A stretch of DNA of 28,957 nucleotides from Candidatus Neomicrothrix sp. UBA2517 (GCA_002341185.1 DDNP01000018.1:1-28957); one strand, 5' to 3'; shown: positions 1 to 9,716, numbered from the stretch's first letter. Notes: generated from the sequence alone by a model not told the origin. Program-made: numbers and translations.

Positions 1-43
1 CGGGTTATGAGCCCGACGAGCTACCAAACTGCTCCACCCCGCG
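1..43 (-). tRNA. Initiator tRNA-fMet (CAT), partial at left edge
   Basis: The reverse complement of bases 1-43 begins CGCGGGGTGGAGCAG and runs through the D arm into an anticodon stem-loop with anticodon CAT (bases 9-7). The anticodon stem carries the run of three G:C pairs (GGG/CCC) that marks bacterial initiator tRNAs, and the sequence closely follows the well-known E. coli fMet tRNA. The variable loop, T arm and acceptor 3' strand lie beyond the window edge, so the unpaired first base cannot be tested. Confidence 0.93.
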
Positions 44-97
44 ATGAAAGAACAAGTATGCCGGCGATAACTTACAGGCACAACTTATTTAGATTTT

Positions 98-1867
98 TTA
101 TTCTTTGGGCGTTTCTAGAATTACGATTTCACCTGTTGCACCATTGACTCTTATTCGTGTGCCATCTTCAATAATTTCCGTAGCGTCTTTAACAGCGACC
201 ACGCATGGCATACCTAATTCTCTAGAGACAATTACTGCGTGGCTCATTTGACCGCCCACATTCACTACGACTGCTTCTGCGGGTACAAATAACGGTGTCC
301 AAGATGGGTCGGTTAAAGGAGCGATAAGAATATCGCCAGGGCCAAGATCCCTTGGTTCCGCTGGGTCTGTTATGACTTTTGCTATCCCTTCTGCAATCCC
401 AGGACACCCGCCAAACCCTTTGAGAGTCTCACCATTTGTAACAGTATTTTTCTGCGTTATATTAATTTCTGACCTGAGTGGCCATGAGCTTGGATGTGGT
501 ATCTCTCCTTCGAAAATGAATGGTGGTACACGGTTTGAGAGTTCCTGTCGTACACGCTTTCTTTCCGTTATTTTTTCGTTAAATGTTCTAGGATTATTTA
601 TGAAATCGTCTAGTTCATTCTCAAGAATAAACCACAGGTCTATTAATTCTGCACCATCCCTTTGTCTTGCAGTTCGATTCGCTAGTTCTCTAGTTATCAG
701 ACGCGCAACATGGATTAGGTCAATGATAGTTGTTTTAGATCTTTCTCTGGCCTGTGAGAAGAGTATGGATGAGTGTAAAGCTTTTTCGAATAACCATGAA
801 CCGAGGCCTTTAAGGTTTTCTCGAGCATCAAGTAAAGCTATTTCTCTTTTTTCTAAAATCTTTTTGGTTCGTTCTGTGGGAGAGTTTCGGGGATCCGCTA
901 ATCTCATTCGGTCTATAAGGGTTAGTACAGATGATGGGTTCGTTCCCCATGTTTCACAGGCTGTCTCCCATTCATTCGCTCCTCTACTTCCGTATGCGTC
1001 AAGAAAGCTATCGAAATTTTTCACGAATGCTTGTGCCGAGTCAGACTCATGTAGTCGCAGTAAGAGACCTGATAAGCCGCTATCAAATATTTTAGTTAAA
1101 GCATCATCATTAGTAACCATTCTCCCTAACTCCCATAGAGCGTAAGAGGGTTCGGCACTATCTACATCTCCTAGCCCACCAAGAAGTGTTAATGCGATTG
1201 ACCGATCACCTAGTCGTTCTTCGCAAATGGTTGATAATAGTTGTACTGCTCCTCCTGCTTGGCCTGTTATGTCCAAGTGGTGCGTAAATAGGAGTGAGGC
1301 TGGTTCCATAATTTCACGCATAGCTTCGACGAGTTTTTCGTCTGATGAGTTTAGTATTTCGGGTAGGCGGTTCTGCCATTGGGTAACTAATGTTCGGTCT
1401 TGTTGAAGGATAGGAAGTTTATGGGTATGGAGCATTCTCCAGCCATATTTGAGAATTTTTAGGCTGGCGAGGATACTTTTATCTTTTTTATTCGGTATAT
1501 ATTCGGGTGCTTCGTGTTCTGATCCGTAATAGGTGGCGTCACTCTTTTCTATCGTTGTTCCTGGAGTTCTTATCGCTATCATTCTTCCGAAAGATAGGTT
1601 CAAGTACATGTAACCTGCGAACACTCCCCCGAAACATGTTGGTCCATCTTTAATATCTTTTTGAGTTATGACACCAGCATTTATCGCAGCTATTGCAGAA
1701 GCTATTTCGCCAGCTTTGCGAGTTAAGGTGATAGTCAATGGGTAAGCAACTTCTGGCCATACTTCTCCAGCATTACCTCTTGTATAAATTGGGTATCTAT
1801 TTGATGGATCCTGTGTGATGTATTCCCCAAATCCTAAGTCAACCATTTGGGCGTATTGATTTTCCAT
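98..1867 (-). CDS. PEP-utilising swivel-domain protein (PEP synthase / rifampicin phosphotransferase-like) lacking ATP-grasp domain
   Basis: The C-terminal ~90 residues form a phosphohistidine swivelling domain of the PEP-utilising enzyme family: GGCPGIAEG near the start of the domain, then the GGQMSHAVIVSRELGMPC motif whose His is the phospho-carrier (about residue 543 from the ATG used here). The N-terminal ~480 residues (YTRGNAGEVWPE motif) resemble the central domain of rifampicin phosphotransferase and PEP-synthase-like proteins. The N-terminal ATP-grasp/PEP-binding domain of full-length enzymes (800-900 residues) is absent, so the protein probably needs a partner encoded elsewhere to phosphorylate its His. 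A TTG start at 1903 would add 12 residues; neither start has a clear Shine-Dalgarno, and ATG at 1867 is preferred only because it is ATG. Substrate unknown. It is divergent from the NTF2-fold gene at 1948. Confidence 0.85.
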   Translation of the reverse strand: MENQYAQMVDLGFGEYITQDPSNRYPIYTRGNAGEVWPEVAYPLTITLTRKAGEIASAIAAINAGVITQKDIKDGPTCFGGVFAGYMYLNLSFGRMIAIRTPGTTIEKSDATYYGSEHEAPEYIPNKKDKSILASLKILKYGWRMLHTHKLPILQQDRTLVTQWQNRLPEILNSSDEKLVEAMREIMEPASLLFTHHLDITGQAGGAVQLLSTICEERLGDRSIALTLLGGLGDVDSAEPSYALWELGRMVTNDDALTKIFDSGLSGLLLRLHESDSAQAFVKNFDSFLDAYGSRGANEWETACETWGTNPSSVLTLIDRMRLADPRNSPTERTKKILEKREIALLDARENLKGLGSWLFEKALHSSILFSQARERSKTTIIDLIHVARLITRELANRTARQRDGAELIDLWFILENELDDFINNPRTFNEKITERKRVRQELSNRVPPFIFEGEIPHPSSWPLRSEINITQKNTVTNGETLKGFGGCPGIAEGIAKVITDPAEPRDLGPGDILIAPLTDPSWTPLFVPAEAVVVNVGGQMSHAVIVSRELGMPCVVAVKDATEIIEDGTRIRVNGATGEIVILETPKE

Positions 1868-1947
1868 GCTTGAACAATATGTCACTCTATTTACTTGCGC
1901 CAAATGAACTAGCGCGCTCTAATGCAGTTATACGTCAGGAGTTGTAA

Positions 1948-2373
1948 ATGGGAGCTAAAGGAATTGTTGAGAATTACTGGGGCGCACATTTTGATCGGAA
2001 TTGGGAAAAGATGGCGACGTTCTTCTCTGATGATGCGCATTACACAGATGTTGGTTTAGATGCTGTTGGGGCGACTGGACCTGGAGAGATTATTCTTCGT
2101 CTCCGTCTGGGAATTGAACCTCTTAGTGGTTACGAGCATTTCCCACTAAATATGATTTGTGAAAATAAATTGGTTGTCACTGAGCACGTTGAGCAGTGGC
2201 GTTTCCATACTGGCGAGATCATAGATCACCCTTTTACATCCGTAATGGAGGTAACTGACGGGTTAATTACACGATGGCATGACTACTCTCATCTTGGAAA
2301 CTTGTTGGATCAAGCCCCTAAGTGGTGGCTTGACCGCATCATTGTTGGCTGGCGGGATAATCCAGAGTTGTAG
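1948..2373 (+). CDS. SnoaL / limonene-epoxide-hydrolase-like NTF2-fold protein
   Basis: A 141-residue single-domain protein, the usual size of the NTF2/SnoaL superfamily. An N-terminal helix (IVENYWGAHFDRNWEKMATFF) is followed by the DDAHYTDVG strand-turn and, near the C terminus, ITRWHDYSHLGNLL. The R-W-H/R-D-Y arrangement recalls the Arg and Asp of the limonene-1,2-epoxide hydrolase active site, but I cannot align the remaining residues with certainty. Substrate unknown; a small hydrophobic molecule is the family norm. The start is well supported by AGGAG about six bases upstream of the ATG. The gene is divergent from the PEP-utilising gene and converges with the Bax-inhibitor gene three bases downstream. 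Confidence 0.8.
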   Translation: MGAKGIVENYWGAHFDRNWEKMATFFSDDAHYTDVGLDAVGATGPGEIILRLRLGIEPLSGYEHFPLNMICENKLVVTEHVEQWRFHTGEIIDHPFTSVMEVTDGLITRWHDYSHLGNLLDQAPKWWLDRIIVGWRDNPEL

Positions 2374-2376
2374 CTT

Positions 2377-3078
2377 CTACCGGTCAGTGAATATTTGAAG
2401 TATGTACCAGAACATGGTCATGAGGGAAGCAAAGAGTGTGACTGATGCTCCGACGTAGGCGTGCGCTGGGTATGTATGCATTATTTTCTGGGTGTTGTAG
2501 AGAATTGATGCTCCCATTAACGCAACCATTGCGACTGAAAACCACGTTCCGAGGTTGGCGCCAAAAAGAAGCGCTGCCACGATAAGGATGAGAGCTCCCA
2601 TGACGCCCCACGTCACAATTGGTCGTAGGAATGATAAATCTCTTCTGGTCGTCCAAGCGACTAGTGAGAGGCCAGCAAAGCCCATAGCAGTTACAACTGC
2701 GGCTCCCCATACATCCCCAGTGGCTTCCTTTACATTGAATACATAGAAGAGGAAGGGAGCAAAAATAACGGCCTCTACGGCAGCGAAACCAAATAGGCCT
2801 CCGTATTGCCTCCCGACATTTTCAAGGTCATAAACTGCTTGTGTAGCTATCCATGTTCCGACCATAAATATGCCTAGGAAGAGAAGCCAAGCTCCACCAC
2901 TTCCAGCTATGGTGTCATAGGTCCATTCTGCGAATCCGCTTGCAAAATACAGGTATTCAAAGGCCATGAAGGATACGAGGGCTAGTCCAAGATGTTGATA
3001 GACCTTTATCATAAAGGTAACTCGATCTGTTTCTTGGAGTTGAGCGACTGGTGTATTAGTGGTTGGTGAATAACTCAT
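2377..3078 (-). CDS. Bax inhibitor-1 / YccA family integral membrane protein
   Basis: A 233-residue protein made almost entirely of hydrophobic segments, about seven membrane helices, with the Bax inhibitor-1 layout: a short soluble N-terminal tail containing the conserved R-x-T-F-M-I-K-V-Y-Q-H-L-G stretch, and a C-terminal helix ending WYILQIFTDR. The family includes YccA, YbhL and YetJ, where conserved acidic residues mediate pH-sensitive Ca2+ leak in YetJ; that activity here is only family inference. The ATG is preceded by AAGGGA at good spacing. It is on the same strand as the nitronate monooxygenase gene 44 bases upstream and may share its transcript. Confidence 0.9.
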   Translation of the reverse strand: MSYSPTTNTPVAQLQETDRVTFMIKVYQHLGLALVSFMAFEYLYFASGFAEWTYDTIAGSGGAWLLFLGIFMVGTWIATQAVYDLENVGRQYGGLFGFAAVEAVIFAPFLFYVFNVKEATGDVWGAAVVTAMGFAGLSLVAWTTRRDLSFLRPIVTWGVMGALILIVAALLFGANLGTWFSVAMVALMGASILYNTQKIMHTYPAHAYVGASVTLFASLMTMFWYILQIFTDR

Positions 3079-3122
3079 TTGGTCCCTTCTTCTATAATTA
3101 TATTGTATCTTTTATTTGAGGT

Positions 3123-4262
3123 TTAGTCATGTAGCTGTGTCGCTATTGACTCAGTTGCTTCGATGAATTCTTCCATCATTTCGTAAACGACTTGAGCAGT
3201 GGGTTTTGTCTTATTCATTGTTCCTACGATCTGGCCAACAAAATAGTTTGCCAGTTTTTCTGCACCAGATCCTGCTTTGTGTGCAGCTCTGTTAATCCGT
3301 GATATTGCATCATTTATGAGAACTGGTTGGAGAGGCATACCTAAAGGCATTGGCGTTTCTGGGTTCTCCCACTCATCAGTCCACGCTGATTTAAGTTGTC
3401 GGGCTGGTTTACCGGTTCTTGAACGTGATCGGATAGTGTCAGACGATGTTGCTTGTAGCATTTTTTCTTTAACAACTGGATGGGTTTCTGCCTCTTCGGT
3501 AGTAAGCCAGACTGACCCACACCACACGCCTTGTGCTCCCAATGCCATTGCCGCCGCCATTTGTCTCCCTCGCCCTATTCCGCCTGCTCCTAGGACAGGG
3601 ACATTCCCTACGGCATCAACAATTTCAGGGATGAGAACCATTGACCCGATTTCTCCTGTGTGTCCACCAGCTTCGTAACCTTGAGCAATAATGATGTCAA
3701 CTCCTGCATTTACGTGCCGTTCTGCGTGTTGAGCTTTTCCGGCAAGAGCACCTACTTTTCTGCCTGCTTCTTTTACTTGGTTAATCATAAATTGAGGAGG
3801 AGGACCAAGTGCATTTACAACGAGGGTTGGGTTGTGGGCTAGAGCTATTTCTAATTGAGGTCCAGCAGTTCCTGCTGACATTGGCGCAGCACCTTCATTT
3901 TTCATGCTGAATTGTCCTGATTTTGCTTCGTTAAACTCTGGGACTTCATATTTTTCTAGGATTTCGTTGACGTAATCAAGGTGTCGATCTGGAATCATGT
4001 CCGCTATTTTGTGAACTGTTAGTCCTCCTTCATCAGAACCCTCATATTTTGCTGGAACGATTAGGTCTACCCCGTATGGGTGATCCCCAATCTCATCCTC
4101 AATCCATTTAAGGTCAATTTCAAGGGCAGTTGGTGAGTGGCCAACTGCACCAAGTACTCCGAGACCTCCTGCCTTTGATACAGCAGCGACGACATCTCTA
4201 CAATGGCTGAACGCGAAGATGGGTACATCAATGTTGAAAGTTTCGGTAACTGTATTCTTCAT
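3123..4262 (-). CDS. Nitronate monooxygenase (2-nitropropane dioxygenase family)
   Basis: A 379-residue FMN-dependent TIM-barrel enzyme that would oxidise alkyl nitronates. Visible family features are the N-terminal barrel strand with the KAGGLGVLGAVGHSP loop, the IIAQGYEAGGHTGEIGS motif carrying the catalytic His (His201), and the phosphate-binding VPVLGAGGIGRGRQ loop followed by AMALGAQGVWCGSVWL. The long insert after strand 1 and the C-terminal helical tail fit the longer actinobacterial members. The physiological substrate is not visible; propionate-3-nitronate is the usual substrate of class I enzymes. An AGAAGGA sequence lies about 11 bases upstream of the ATG. The gene is divergent from the TIGR03084 gene at 4391 across a 128-base AT-rich spacer likely to hold both promoters. 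Confidence 0.9.
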   Translation of the reverse strand: MKNTVTETFNIDVPIFAFSHCRDVVAAVSKAGGLGVLGAVGHSPTALEIDLKWIEDEIGDHPYGVDLIVPAKYEGSDEGGLTVHKIADMIPDRHLDYVNEILEKYEVPEFNEAKSGQFSMKNEGAAPMSAGTAGPQLEIALAHNPTLVVNALGPPPQFMINQVKEAGRKVGALAGKAQHAERHVNAGVDIIIAQGYEAGGHTGEIGSMVLIPEIVDAVGNVPVLGAGGIGRGRQMAAAMALGAQGVWCGSVWLTTEEAETHPVVKEKMLQATSSDTIRSRSRTGKPARQLKSAWTDEWENPETPMPLGMPLQPVLINDAISRINRAAHKAGSGAEKLANYFVGQIVGTMNKTKPTAQVVYEMMEEFIEATESIATQLHD

Positions 4263-4390
4263 TTTTATTTGTATCCTTCTGCTGTATTTGGCATCTGCCG
4301 AGAGTAACTATGGCCTCTGTTATTTAAATTCTATTTTAAACACCTCCAGTAGAAAAGTTTAATTTTGGTTGAAGATGGTAGTGTTGCCGC

Positions 4391-5173
4391 ATGGATATAG
4401 AGGATGTGCGTTCTGACCTTATTGAAGAACAAGAGGCTCTGGATAATATTGTCTCTAGTATCAAGCCAATGCAGTGGGACTTGGATACTGCCAGTCCAGG
4501 GTGGTCTGTTTCAGACCAGATAGCGCATTTAGCTTATTTCGATAACGCAGCTGCATTGGCTATTTCAAATCCCAGTGATTTCCAACGTTCAGTTGAGGAA
4601 CTTTTAGAGATATTTTCTCGGGGTGAAGATGCAGAATCTTCGATTTTGTCGTCTTATCGTTTGATGAACTGTGATGATTTATTGGAAGCATGGAGAGAAG
4701 CACGCCTTAATCTTGCTGATAAGTCAAGTGGCCTTAGTGAGAGTAGCCGTATTGTTTGGTACGGTCCGTCGATGGGTTCAAAATCGTTTTTGACAGCGCG
4801 CTTAATGGAAGTTTGGGCTCATGGGCAAGATATTCTCGATGCTCTAGGTGTTCAACGAGAGGAAACAGATCGTTTGCAACACATAGCACAGTTGGGTTTT
4901 ATTACTCGTTCTTGGTCTTATATCAATCGTGCTTTGGAACCTTCGACTATTCCTGTAAAAGTTATTCTTGAGAGTCCATCAGGTGATATGTGGGAGTTTG
5001 GGCCTGAGGACGCTGAGGAAACTATTCATGGTCTTGCAAAGGATTTCTGTTTGGTAACAACACAAAGAAGAAACCTCGAAGATACGTCACTCATAGCTAA
5101 CGGTGATGCTGCATTAGAATGGATCAAGATTGCTCAGGCATTTGCTGGTCCAGCAACGGATGGTCCTGTTTAG
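4391..5173 (+). CDS. TIGR03084 family protein (DinB / mycothiol-dependent maleylpyruvate isomerase N-domain)
   Basis: A 260-residue protein whose first ~160 residues form a DinB-like four-helix bundle of the mycothiol-dependent isomerase type: SPGWSVSDQIAHLAYFD near residue 40 and LMEVWAHGQDIL near residue 140, supplying the His residues expected to bind a divalent metal. The C-terminal third (VKVILESPSGDMWEFG onward) is the SCP2-like extension of TIGR03084 proteins. The family is actinobacterial and its reaction is undefined; thiol-dependent (mycothiol) transfer or isomerisation is the usual suggestion. No strong Shine-Dalgarno precedes the ATG. It converges with the UPF0182 gene nine bases downstream. 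Confidence 0.87.
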   Translation: MDIEDVRSDLIEEQEALDNIVSSIKPMQWDLDTASPGWSVSDQIAHLAYFDNAAALAISNPSDFQRSVEELLEIFSRGEDAESSILSSYRLMNCDDLLEAWREARLNLADKSSGLSESSRIVWYGPSMGSKSFLTARLMEVWAHGQDILDALGVQREETDRLQHIAQLGFITRSWSYINRALEPSTIPVKVILESPSGDMWEFGPEDAEETIHGLAKDFCLVTTQRRNLEDTSLIANGDAALEWIKIAQAFAGPATDGPV

Positions 5174-5182
5174 GGGTGATTA

Positions 5183-8100
5183 TCAACTACCGGAATCCAA
5201 TAGCTCGTTAGCTTCTTGGACTAATTGTTGACCTTGTTCAATAAGGTCTTGATAGCGACCAAGATCTCCGTTTGCTAAAGCTTCGTTCGCATTTGTAAAT
5301 GCTTCCTGAGCTTGGGAAAGAAGGGCTTCAAGTGCAGTATTTTCTGTGGTTGGAATTTCTGTTTCGGATGGGGATTCATCTCTTGTAGGGGATTCTGTTT
5401 GCTCTGTCTCTTGAATTGGAATAATTGGGGAAGTCGAGGAATCGTTCAGATTAATTGGAGTCACGTTACTACAATCATCTCCCACTTCATTATCAGGGAC
5501 CAATAGTGCTCCAAGTACGAGTTCAACTGAAGCACAAATTCTTACTCGTTCGCCATAGGCGGCAATTATTTGTTGGACGGCTGGCTGACTTCCACTTGCT
5601 TCTACATACATGGGGCGAAGATAAAGCAATACATCTTCTTCCCCGTTGTTGCCCTCTAGTGGGATGAGGAGCATATTGCCTAGCTTAACCCCTGAGCCTC
5701 TTTGACCAAGCAGTGTGGTCGTTTCTGCTACAACTGGGTCAGCCAGCATGCTTCTATTTGCAATGACTGGACCATCAACTTTTAGGCCAGGAACTGTGTA
5801 CGAGATTAGATTTCCCTGCCCTTGTTCATTTATTTGCGCAACCATGAAAGCCTCAAGTTGTTGCCTGCTGTCATCGCTTGACCTTGGGACAAATGGACGT
5901 AAAAGAACGAAGTCTTGTGCTCCTTCTTGAGGGACTTGCATCTGGACGTAATAGGGATCCATTCGCTGTCCGGATGCAAATGTGACAAACCCTGTATTTG
6001 TAACAATTGCGGTTGGGGCGTTCTCTAGGTCGTCTCCTGGGTCAAGCGAGACAACCCAAGCTCCTGCAGCTTCGTAGAAATCATTGGGGTCATCAAGATG
6101 ATATCGACCCCACATGTTGGTCTGTACTTTAAATAGATCTTCTGGGTATCGTAGGTGGTCTGCAACTTCTTTAGGCATCGATGTTTCAGAGCCATCGCTG
6201 GGGAAAGCTATAGTAAATAGATTTGGAAATGCTTGCATGTAAGCGTTAATGATTGGGTCTTGGTCATCAACGACATAAAAAGTAACATCTCCGTTATAAG
6301 CATCTATGACTACTTTGACAGAGTTTCTTACGTAGTTGAAGTCCCCAGCTAGTCCGCTTTTTCTCGGAACTGAGTTCCGATCAGCAGATTGTGAGTAAGG
6401 GTAGAAGTTTGTTGTCGTGTATGCGTCAATGATGAACTTGATTCTTCCGTCAATGATTACGGGGTATGAATCGGCATCGTATTCAAGGAAAGGAGCAAGT
6501 TCTTTTGCTCTCTCATTCACGTCTCTATTGAAAAGGAATTTAGAATCTCCGTTTATGAGTCCCGAGAAGATTGGGTTAAGGTCTCCGAACCGGAGGGCAA
6601 AAGCTAAGCGTCTGAAGAAGCTACCAGCTTTCACGCCATCGTTGCCGTCGTATTTGAATAGCAGGTTTTCCCCTGATCCGTCGCTTCCTTCGCATGTGTT
6701 AGAAGAAGGGTTTTCTTCGGATGCGATTACCTCAGCTCCGGTTAGAGCAAAGTCGATCTCGCAACGTTCTGTGTCAACAATGGCATATCCACTTAGTTCT
6801 TCACCGACATATATTCTGGGTTGATCTAAGTTGGCGACTATTCTGTCGGTGTTGACTGTCGCTGGAAGACCACTGATTACAAAATCGGGTTCTCCTTGAG
6901 CAGTAATCGTATTTGCAGGAGCTAAAGCTACTCCGTAACCATGTGTGAAAGCCACATGCTGGTTTTCCCAACCAGAGTTAACTCCATCAAGGTTTAACTC
7001 TCTCGCCGCTATAACTACGGTTCGTATATCTCCATCAATTTCGTAACGGTCAACGTCGAGATCATCAGCAAACCTGAACTGTTCTCTTTCTACTTCTAGA
7101 GCCTGAAAAGTCGGGGACACGATTGCGGGATCTAACAGCCTTAAATTATTTAGGGTCTTAGCATTCTGTTGGAGGACTTCAGCAGTTAAGGCATCTTCTA
7201 CGTTTGGGATAAAAGTTCGTTCAGCAATATTGCCGTTTTCACCGACGGATAGACCGTAAGCTGTCCGGGTTGCTTCGATGTTTCGTTCAATGTATAGCGC
7301 TTCACGAGAAGACTCTGATGGTTCTACAACGAAACGTTGGTATATCGCTGGGTAAATGCTGCCAATCGCTATTGTTACAAAAGCCCAGAGACCTACTGCA
7401 ACGACAGGGAGTACCCAACCTCTTCTCCAGATGTTAATAATGAGCAGAATTACTGCAGCTATGGAGATCAGGATTAGTAATTTAATCGCCGGTAACTGTG
7501 CGTTGACGTCTGTGTAGCTTGCTCCATCAACTACACCACGGTCTGAAAAGTTTAATGAGTAACGCTGGTACCAGTAATCAGCGGCTTTTATTAGGGCAAG
7601 AATTGCTAGCAGAACAGATAGGTGACCTTTGACTGGTGCTGTGACACGATTTCCTGGAGTATTTACCCGTATTCCGCCATTCAGATAGTGCGCAGCGGCT
7701 GTAATTATTAAGACAACAATGAACGCTGTGAACATCCAATTGATAAGAAATTTTATGAATGGAAGCTGAAAAACATAGAATCCTATGTCCAAGTTAAATT
7801 GTGGGTCTTTCACTCCAAAATCTTGGCTGTTTCTAAAAAGAATCCAATCTTGCCATCTACTTGCAGTGCCCACCCCAAGGAAAAGCGAGAATAGCCCAGC
7901 GACTGCAATTCGGAACAATCCAGCTCGCGGTCCTATCGTGTCGTGGTACCTGCTGACAAAATCTTCCTCTGGGCCTTTCGGTCTGCTTCGCGGGGCTATA
8001 CGATCTGCCACAAAAAGATTTACCCAGAATAGAAGAAAGGTAAATGCTATGAAGACTAGAGCTAACCCTACTTTCGCAAATAGCACTCCTCTCCATACTG

Positions 8101-8275
8101 AGGTAAAGCCTAGAGAACCAAACCACAAGTAATCCGTATAGAACCCAGCAATTCCTCGTAACGAAACAATAAGCACGATAAGGGCAGCAACAGATAACGC
8201 TACGATGAACCTCAGCTTCCGAGATACTCTTCGGGTTGGTGTGGGTCTAGATGGCACTCCACTGATGTCAGACAT
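5183..8275 (-). CDS. UPF0182 family large membrane protein
   Basis: A 1030-residue protein with about seven N-terminal membrane helices (the first near residues 26-48) in the first ~330 residues, followed by a ~560-residue extracytoplasmic region. The early YTDYLWFGSLGFTSVW motif and the DPQFNLDIGFYVFQLPF motif are hallmarks of UPF0182 (COG1615), conserved in actinobacteria including mycobacteria. The C terminus adds a Ser/Thr/Glu-rich linker (about residues 935-970) and a helical TPR-like tail that includes the stretch LANGDLGRYQDLIEQGQQL. Function is unknown. A GGAG six bases upstream of the ATG supports the start. It lies 68 bases downstream of the Lon-like protease gene on the same strand, so the two are probably co-transcribed. 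Confidence 0.94.
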   Translation of the reverse strand: MSDISGVPSRPTPTRRVSRKLRFIVALSVAALIVLIVSLRGIAGFYTDYLWFGSLGFTSVWRGVLFAKVGLALVFIAFTFLLFWVNLFVADRIAPRSRPKGPEEDFVSRYHDTIGPRAGLFRIAVAGLFSLFLGVGTASRWQDWILFRNSQDFGVKDPQFNLDIGFYVFQLPFIKFLINWMFTAFIVVLIITAAAHYLNGGIRVNTPGNRVTAPVKGHLSVLLAILALIKAADYWYQRYSLNFSDRGVVDGASYTDVNAQLPAIKLLILISIAAVILLIINIWRRGWVLPVVAVGLWAFVTIAIGSIYPAIYQRFVVEPSESSREALYIERNIEATRTAYGLSVGENGNIAERTFIPNVEDALTAEVLQQNAKTLNNLRLLDPAIVSPTFQALEVEREQFRFADDLDVDRYEIDGDIRTVVIAARELNLDGVNSGWENQHVAFTHGYGVALAPANTITAQGEPDFVISGLPATVNTDRIVANLDQPRIYVGEELSGYAIVDTERCEIDFALTGAEVIASEENPSSNTCEGSDGSGENLLFKYDGNDGVKAGSFFRRLAFALRFGDLNPIFSGLINGDSKFLFNRDVNERAKELAPFLEYDADSYPVIIDGRIKFIIDAYTTTNFYPYSQSADRNSVPRKSGLAGDFNYVRNSVKVVIDAYNGDVTFYVVDDQDPIINAYMQAFPNLFTIAFPSDGSETSMPKEVADHLRYPEDLFKVQTNMWGRYHLDDPNDFYEAAGAWVVSLDPGDDLENAPTAIVTNTGFVTFASGQRMDPYYVQMQVPQEGAQDFVLLRPFVPRSSDDSRQQLEAFMVAQINEQGQGNLISYTVPGLKVDGPVIANRSMLADPVVAETTTLLGQRGSGVKLGNMLLIPLEGNNGEEDVLLYLRPMYVEASGSQPAVQQIIAAYGERVRICASVELVLGALLVPDNEVGDDCSNVTPINLNDSSTSPIIPIQETEQTESPTRDESPSETEIPTTENTALEALLSQAQEAFTNANEALANGDLGRYQDLIEQGQQLVQEANELLDSGS

Positions 8276-8343
8276 TAAGTTCTCCTTCGATAATGCTATA
8301 TCGAAACACGTATTTTTAGCTTATCTTGATGGGGCTTGGTTAT

Positions 8344-9567
8344 CTAATTGTTTTTGTTTTCTGAAATAACCTCTGCACAAGATAAATATCCGTCGTTAGT
8401 GTCAATTTCTGAATTTGATTTCTTCGGGATAGGAAGTCCTCGTTCATTCGCTATTTGGATGCCGTTACCACCAAAATTTGAGAGTTCAATTATTGCATCA
8501 TTAAACGTGCTGACGCATCTCACTGCGAACCTTCCGGCAGATATTCGCTCGACGGTTCTGAAACCAGCTGGTGGGACTAGGAAGACATCAATCCCGGATC
8601 GTGCGGCTGCTTCAGCTTTTTGCGCATAAGCCCCTACTGACCCAACATTTCCGTATTGGTCAATAGTTCCTGTTGTAGCTACCGATAGCCCACCTGTTAA
8701 TTCTCCTTTAGTGAGGAAATCTAGGATTGTTAACGAGAAAGCTAACCCAGCTGAGGGCCCACCTACTCTGCCAACATCTATAGAAATATCAAATGGAATA
8801 TCTGCTACGAGCGGTGTTTGTATAACTACTCCTAAAAATCCTGTATTATCCAGCGTCGGATGAGTAGTTAAAGAGATTTCTTGTATTTTAACTAGTTCAT
8901 CGGAGGACGGGGTTTCGAACGTCCCTTCAGATCTTTTATATCCAATGCTTACTGTCTCTCCTGGCTCTTTTGACTTTATGGCATCACCTAAATCTTTCGG
9001 ACTTTCAACTTTTATGCCATCGACTTCGACGATGAGGTCACCTAATTGCAGAAAAATATCTGCTGGGCTGTTTGAAACAATTTCAACAACATAAGCTCCT
9101 GCAACTTCTGGAATGATTTCATACCCTAGGTATTTAGCAGCTACGAGTGATGCAGTATCTTGAGATTGTTGCATCATAAAATTGTTGATTGTTCGCGTCT
9201 CTGCTTTTGATTTGTCGCCATAGAAATCTTCTCTATCTCTGAGCTCTCTAATCTCATCATTTCTCGCTCGGAACCATTCCCATATAGTTAGTGAATCTGA
9301 CTCAATACTTACGGTAGTAAATTTGATTTCCCCTTCAGGTGCATATGTGTCTGTTCCTTCTATATTTATTTTCTCAATGGTCGTTGGAGCACTACCTGGA
9401 GAGAGAGCGACAACATTGACACCAACAAAGGAAACTGGGACGAATCGGATGAACAGCACCGCTGCTATAGCAAGAAGCAGTAGCGCCAAGAAAAGTTTTT
9501 CACTCTTCTTCATTTGCTTACGCTGTTCATTTTCTGTGGGTTTTTGAGCGAGGTGCTGATCTGTCAT
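8344..9567 (-). CDS. Membrane-anchored PDZ-Lon-like serine protease (YlbL family, S16)
   Basis: A 407-residue protein with one N-terminal membrane anchor (about residues 24-43), a PDZ domain (about 150-215, with GDLIVEVDGIKVESP) and a C-terminal Lon proteolytic domain. The catalytic dyad is intact: Ser272 in VGGPSAGLAFSL and Lys317 in GAYAQKAEAA. There is no AAA+ ATPase, so proteolysis would be ATP-independent and extracytoplasmic. The homologue YlbL is linked to cell-division control in Bacillus; no role can be assigned here. An alternative ATG at 9513 would remove 17 hydrophilic residues; neither start has a clear Shine-Dalgarno. First gene of a likely two-gene unit with the UPF0182 gene. 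Confidence 0.93.
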   Translation of the reverse strand: MTDQHLAQKPTENEQRKQMKKSEKLFLALLLLAIAAVLFIRFVPVSFVGVNVVALSPGSAPTTIEKINIEGTDTYAPEGEIKFTTVSIESDSLTIWEWFRARNDEIRELRDREDFYGDKSKAETRTINNFMMQQSQDTASLVAAKYLGYEIIPEVAGAYVVEIVSNSPADIFLQLGDLIVEVDGIKVESPKDLGDAIKSKEPGETVSIGYKRSEGTFETPSSDELVKIQEISLTTHPTLDNTGFLGVVIQTPLVADIPFDISIDVGRVGGPSAGLAFSLTILDFLTKGELTGGLSVATTGTIDQYGNVGSVGAYAQKAEAAARSGIDVFLVPPAGFRTVERISAGRFAVRCVSTFNDAIIELSNFGGNGIQIANERGLPIPKKSNSEIDTNDGYLSCAEVISENKNN

Positions 9568-9716
9568 ATGGAAAAGAATTGAGTTTTTTCATTGTACGTT
9601 ATTGGATCATGATTCCGTCTCGGAAATAGTAGAAGAAACTAGTTAAGAAACAATTCACTCCTAGATGCTCTAACATTGTTTTAACTCAACGTGTTTCAGA
9701 AACTTCGGGAGGTCAA

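Noticed and set aside
372..1145. 257-codon plus-strand frame
   Set aside because: Antisense shadow of the PEP-utilising swivel-domain gene, with Ser/Arg-rich low-information sequence.
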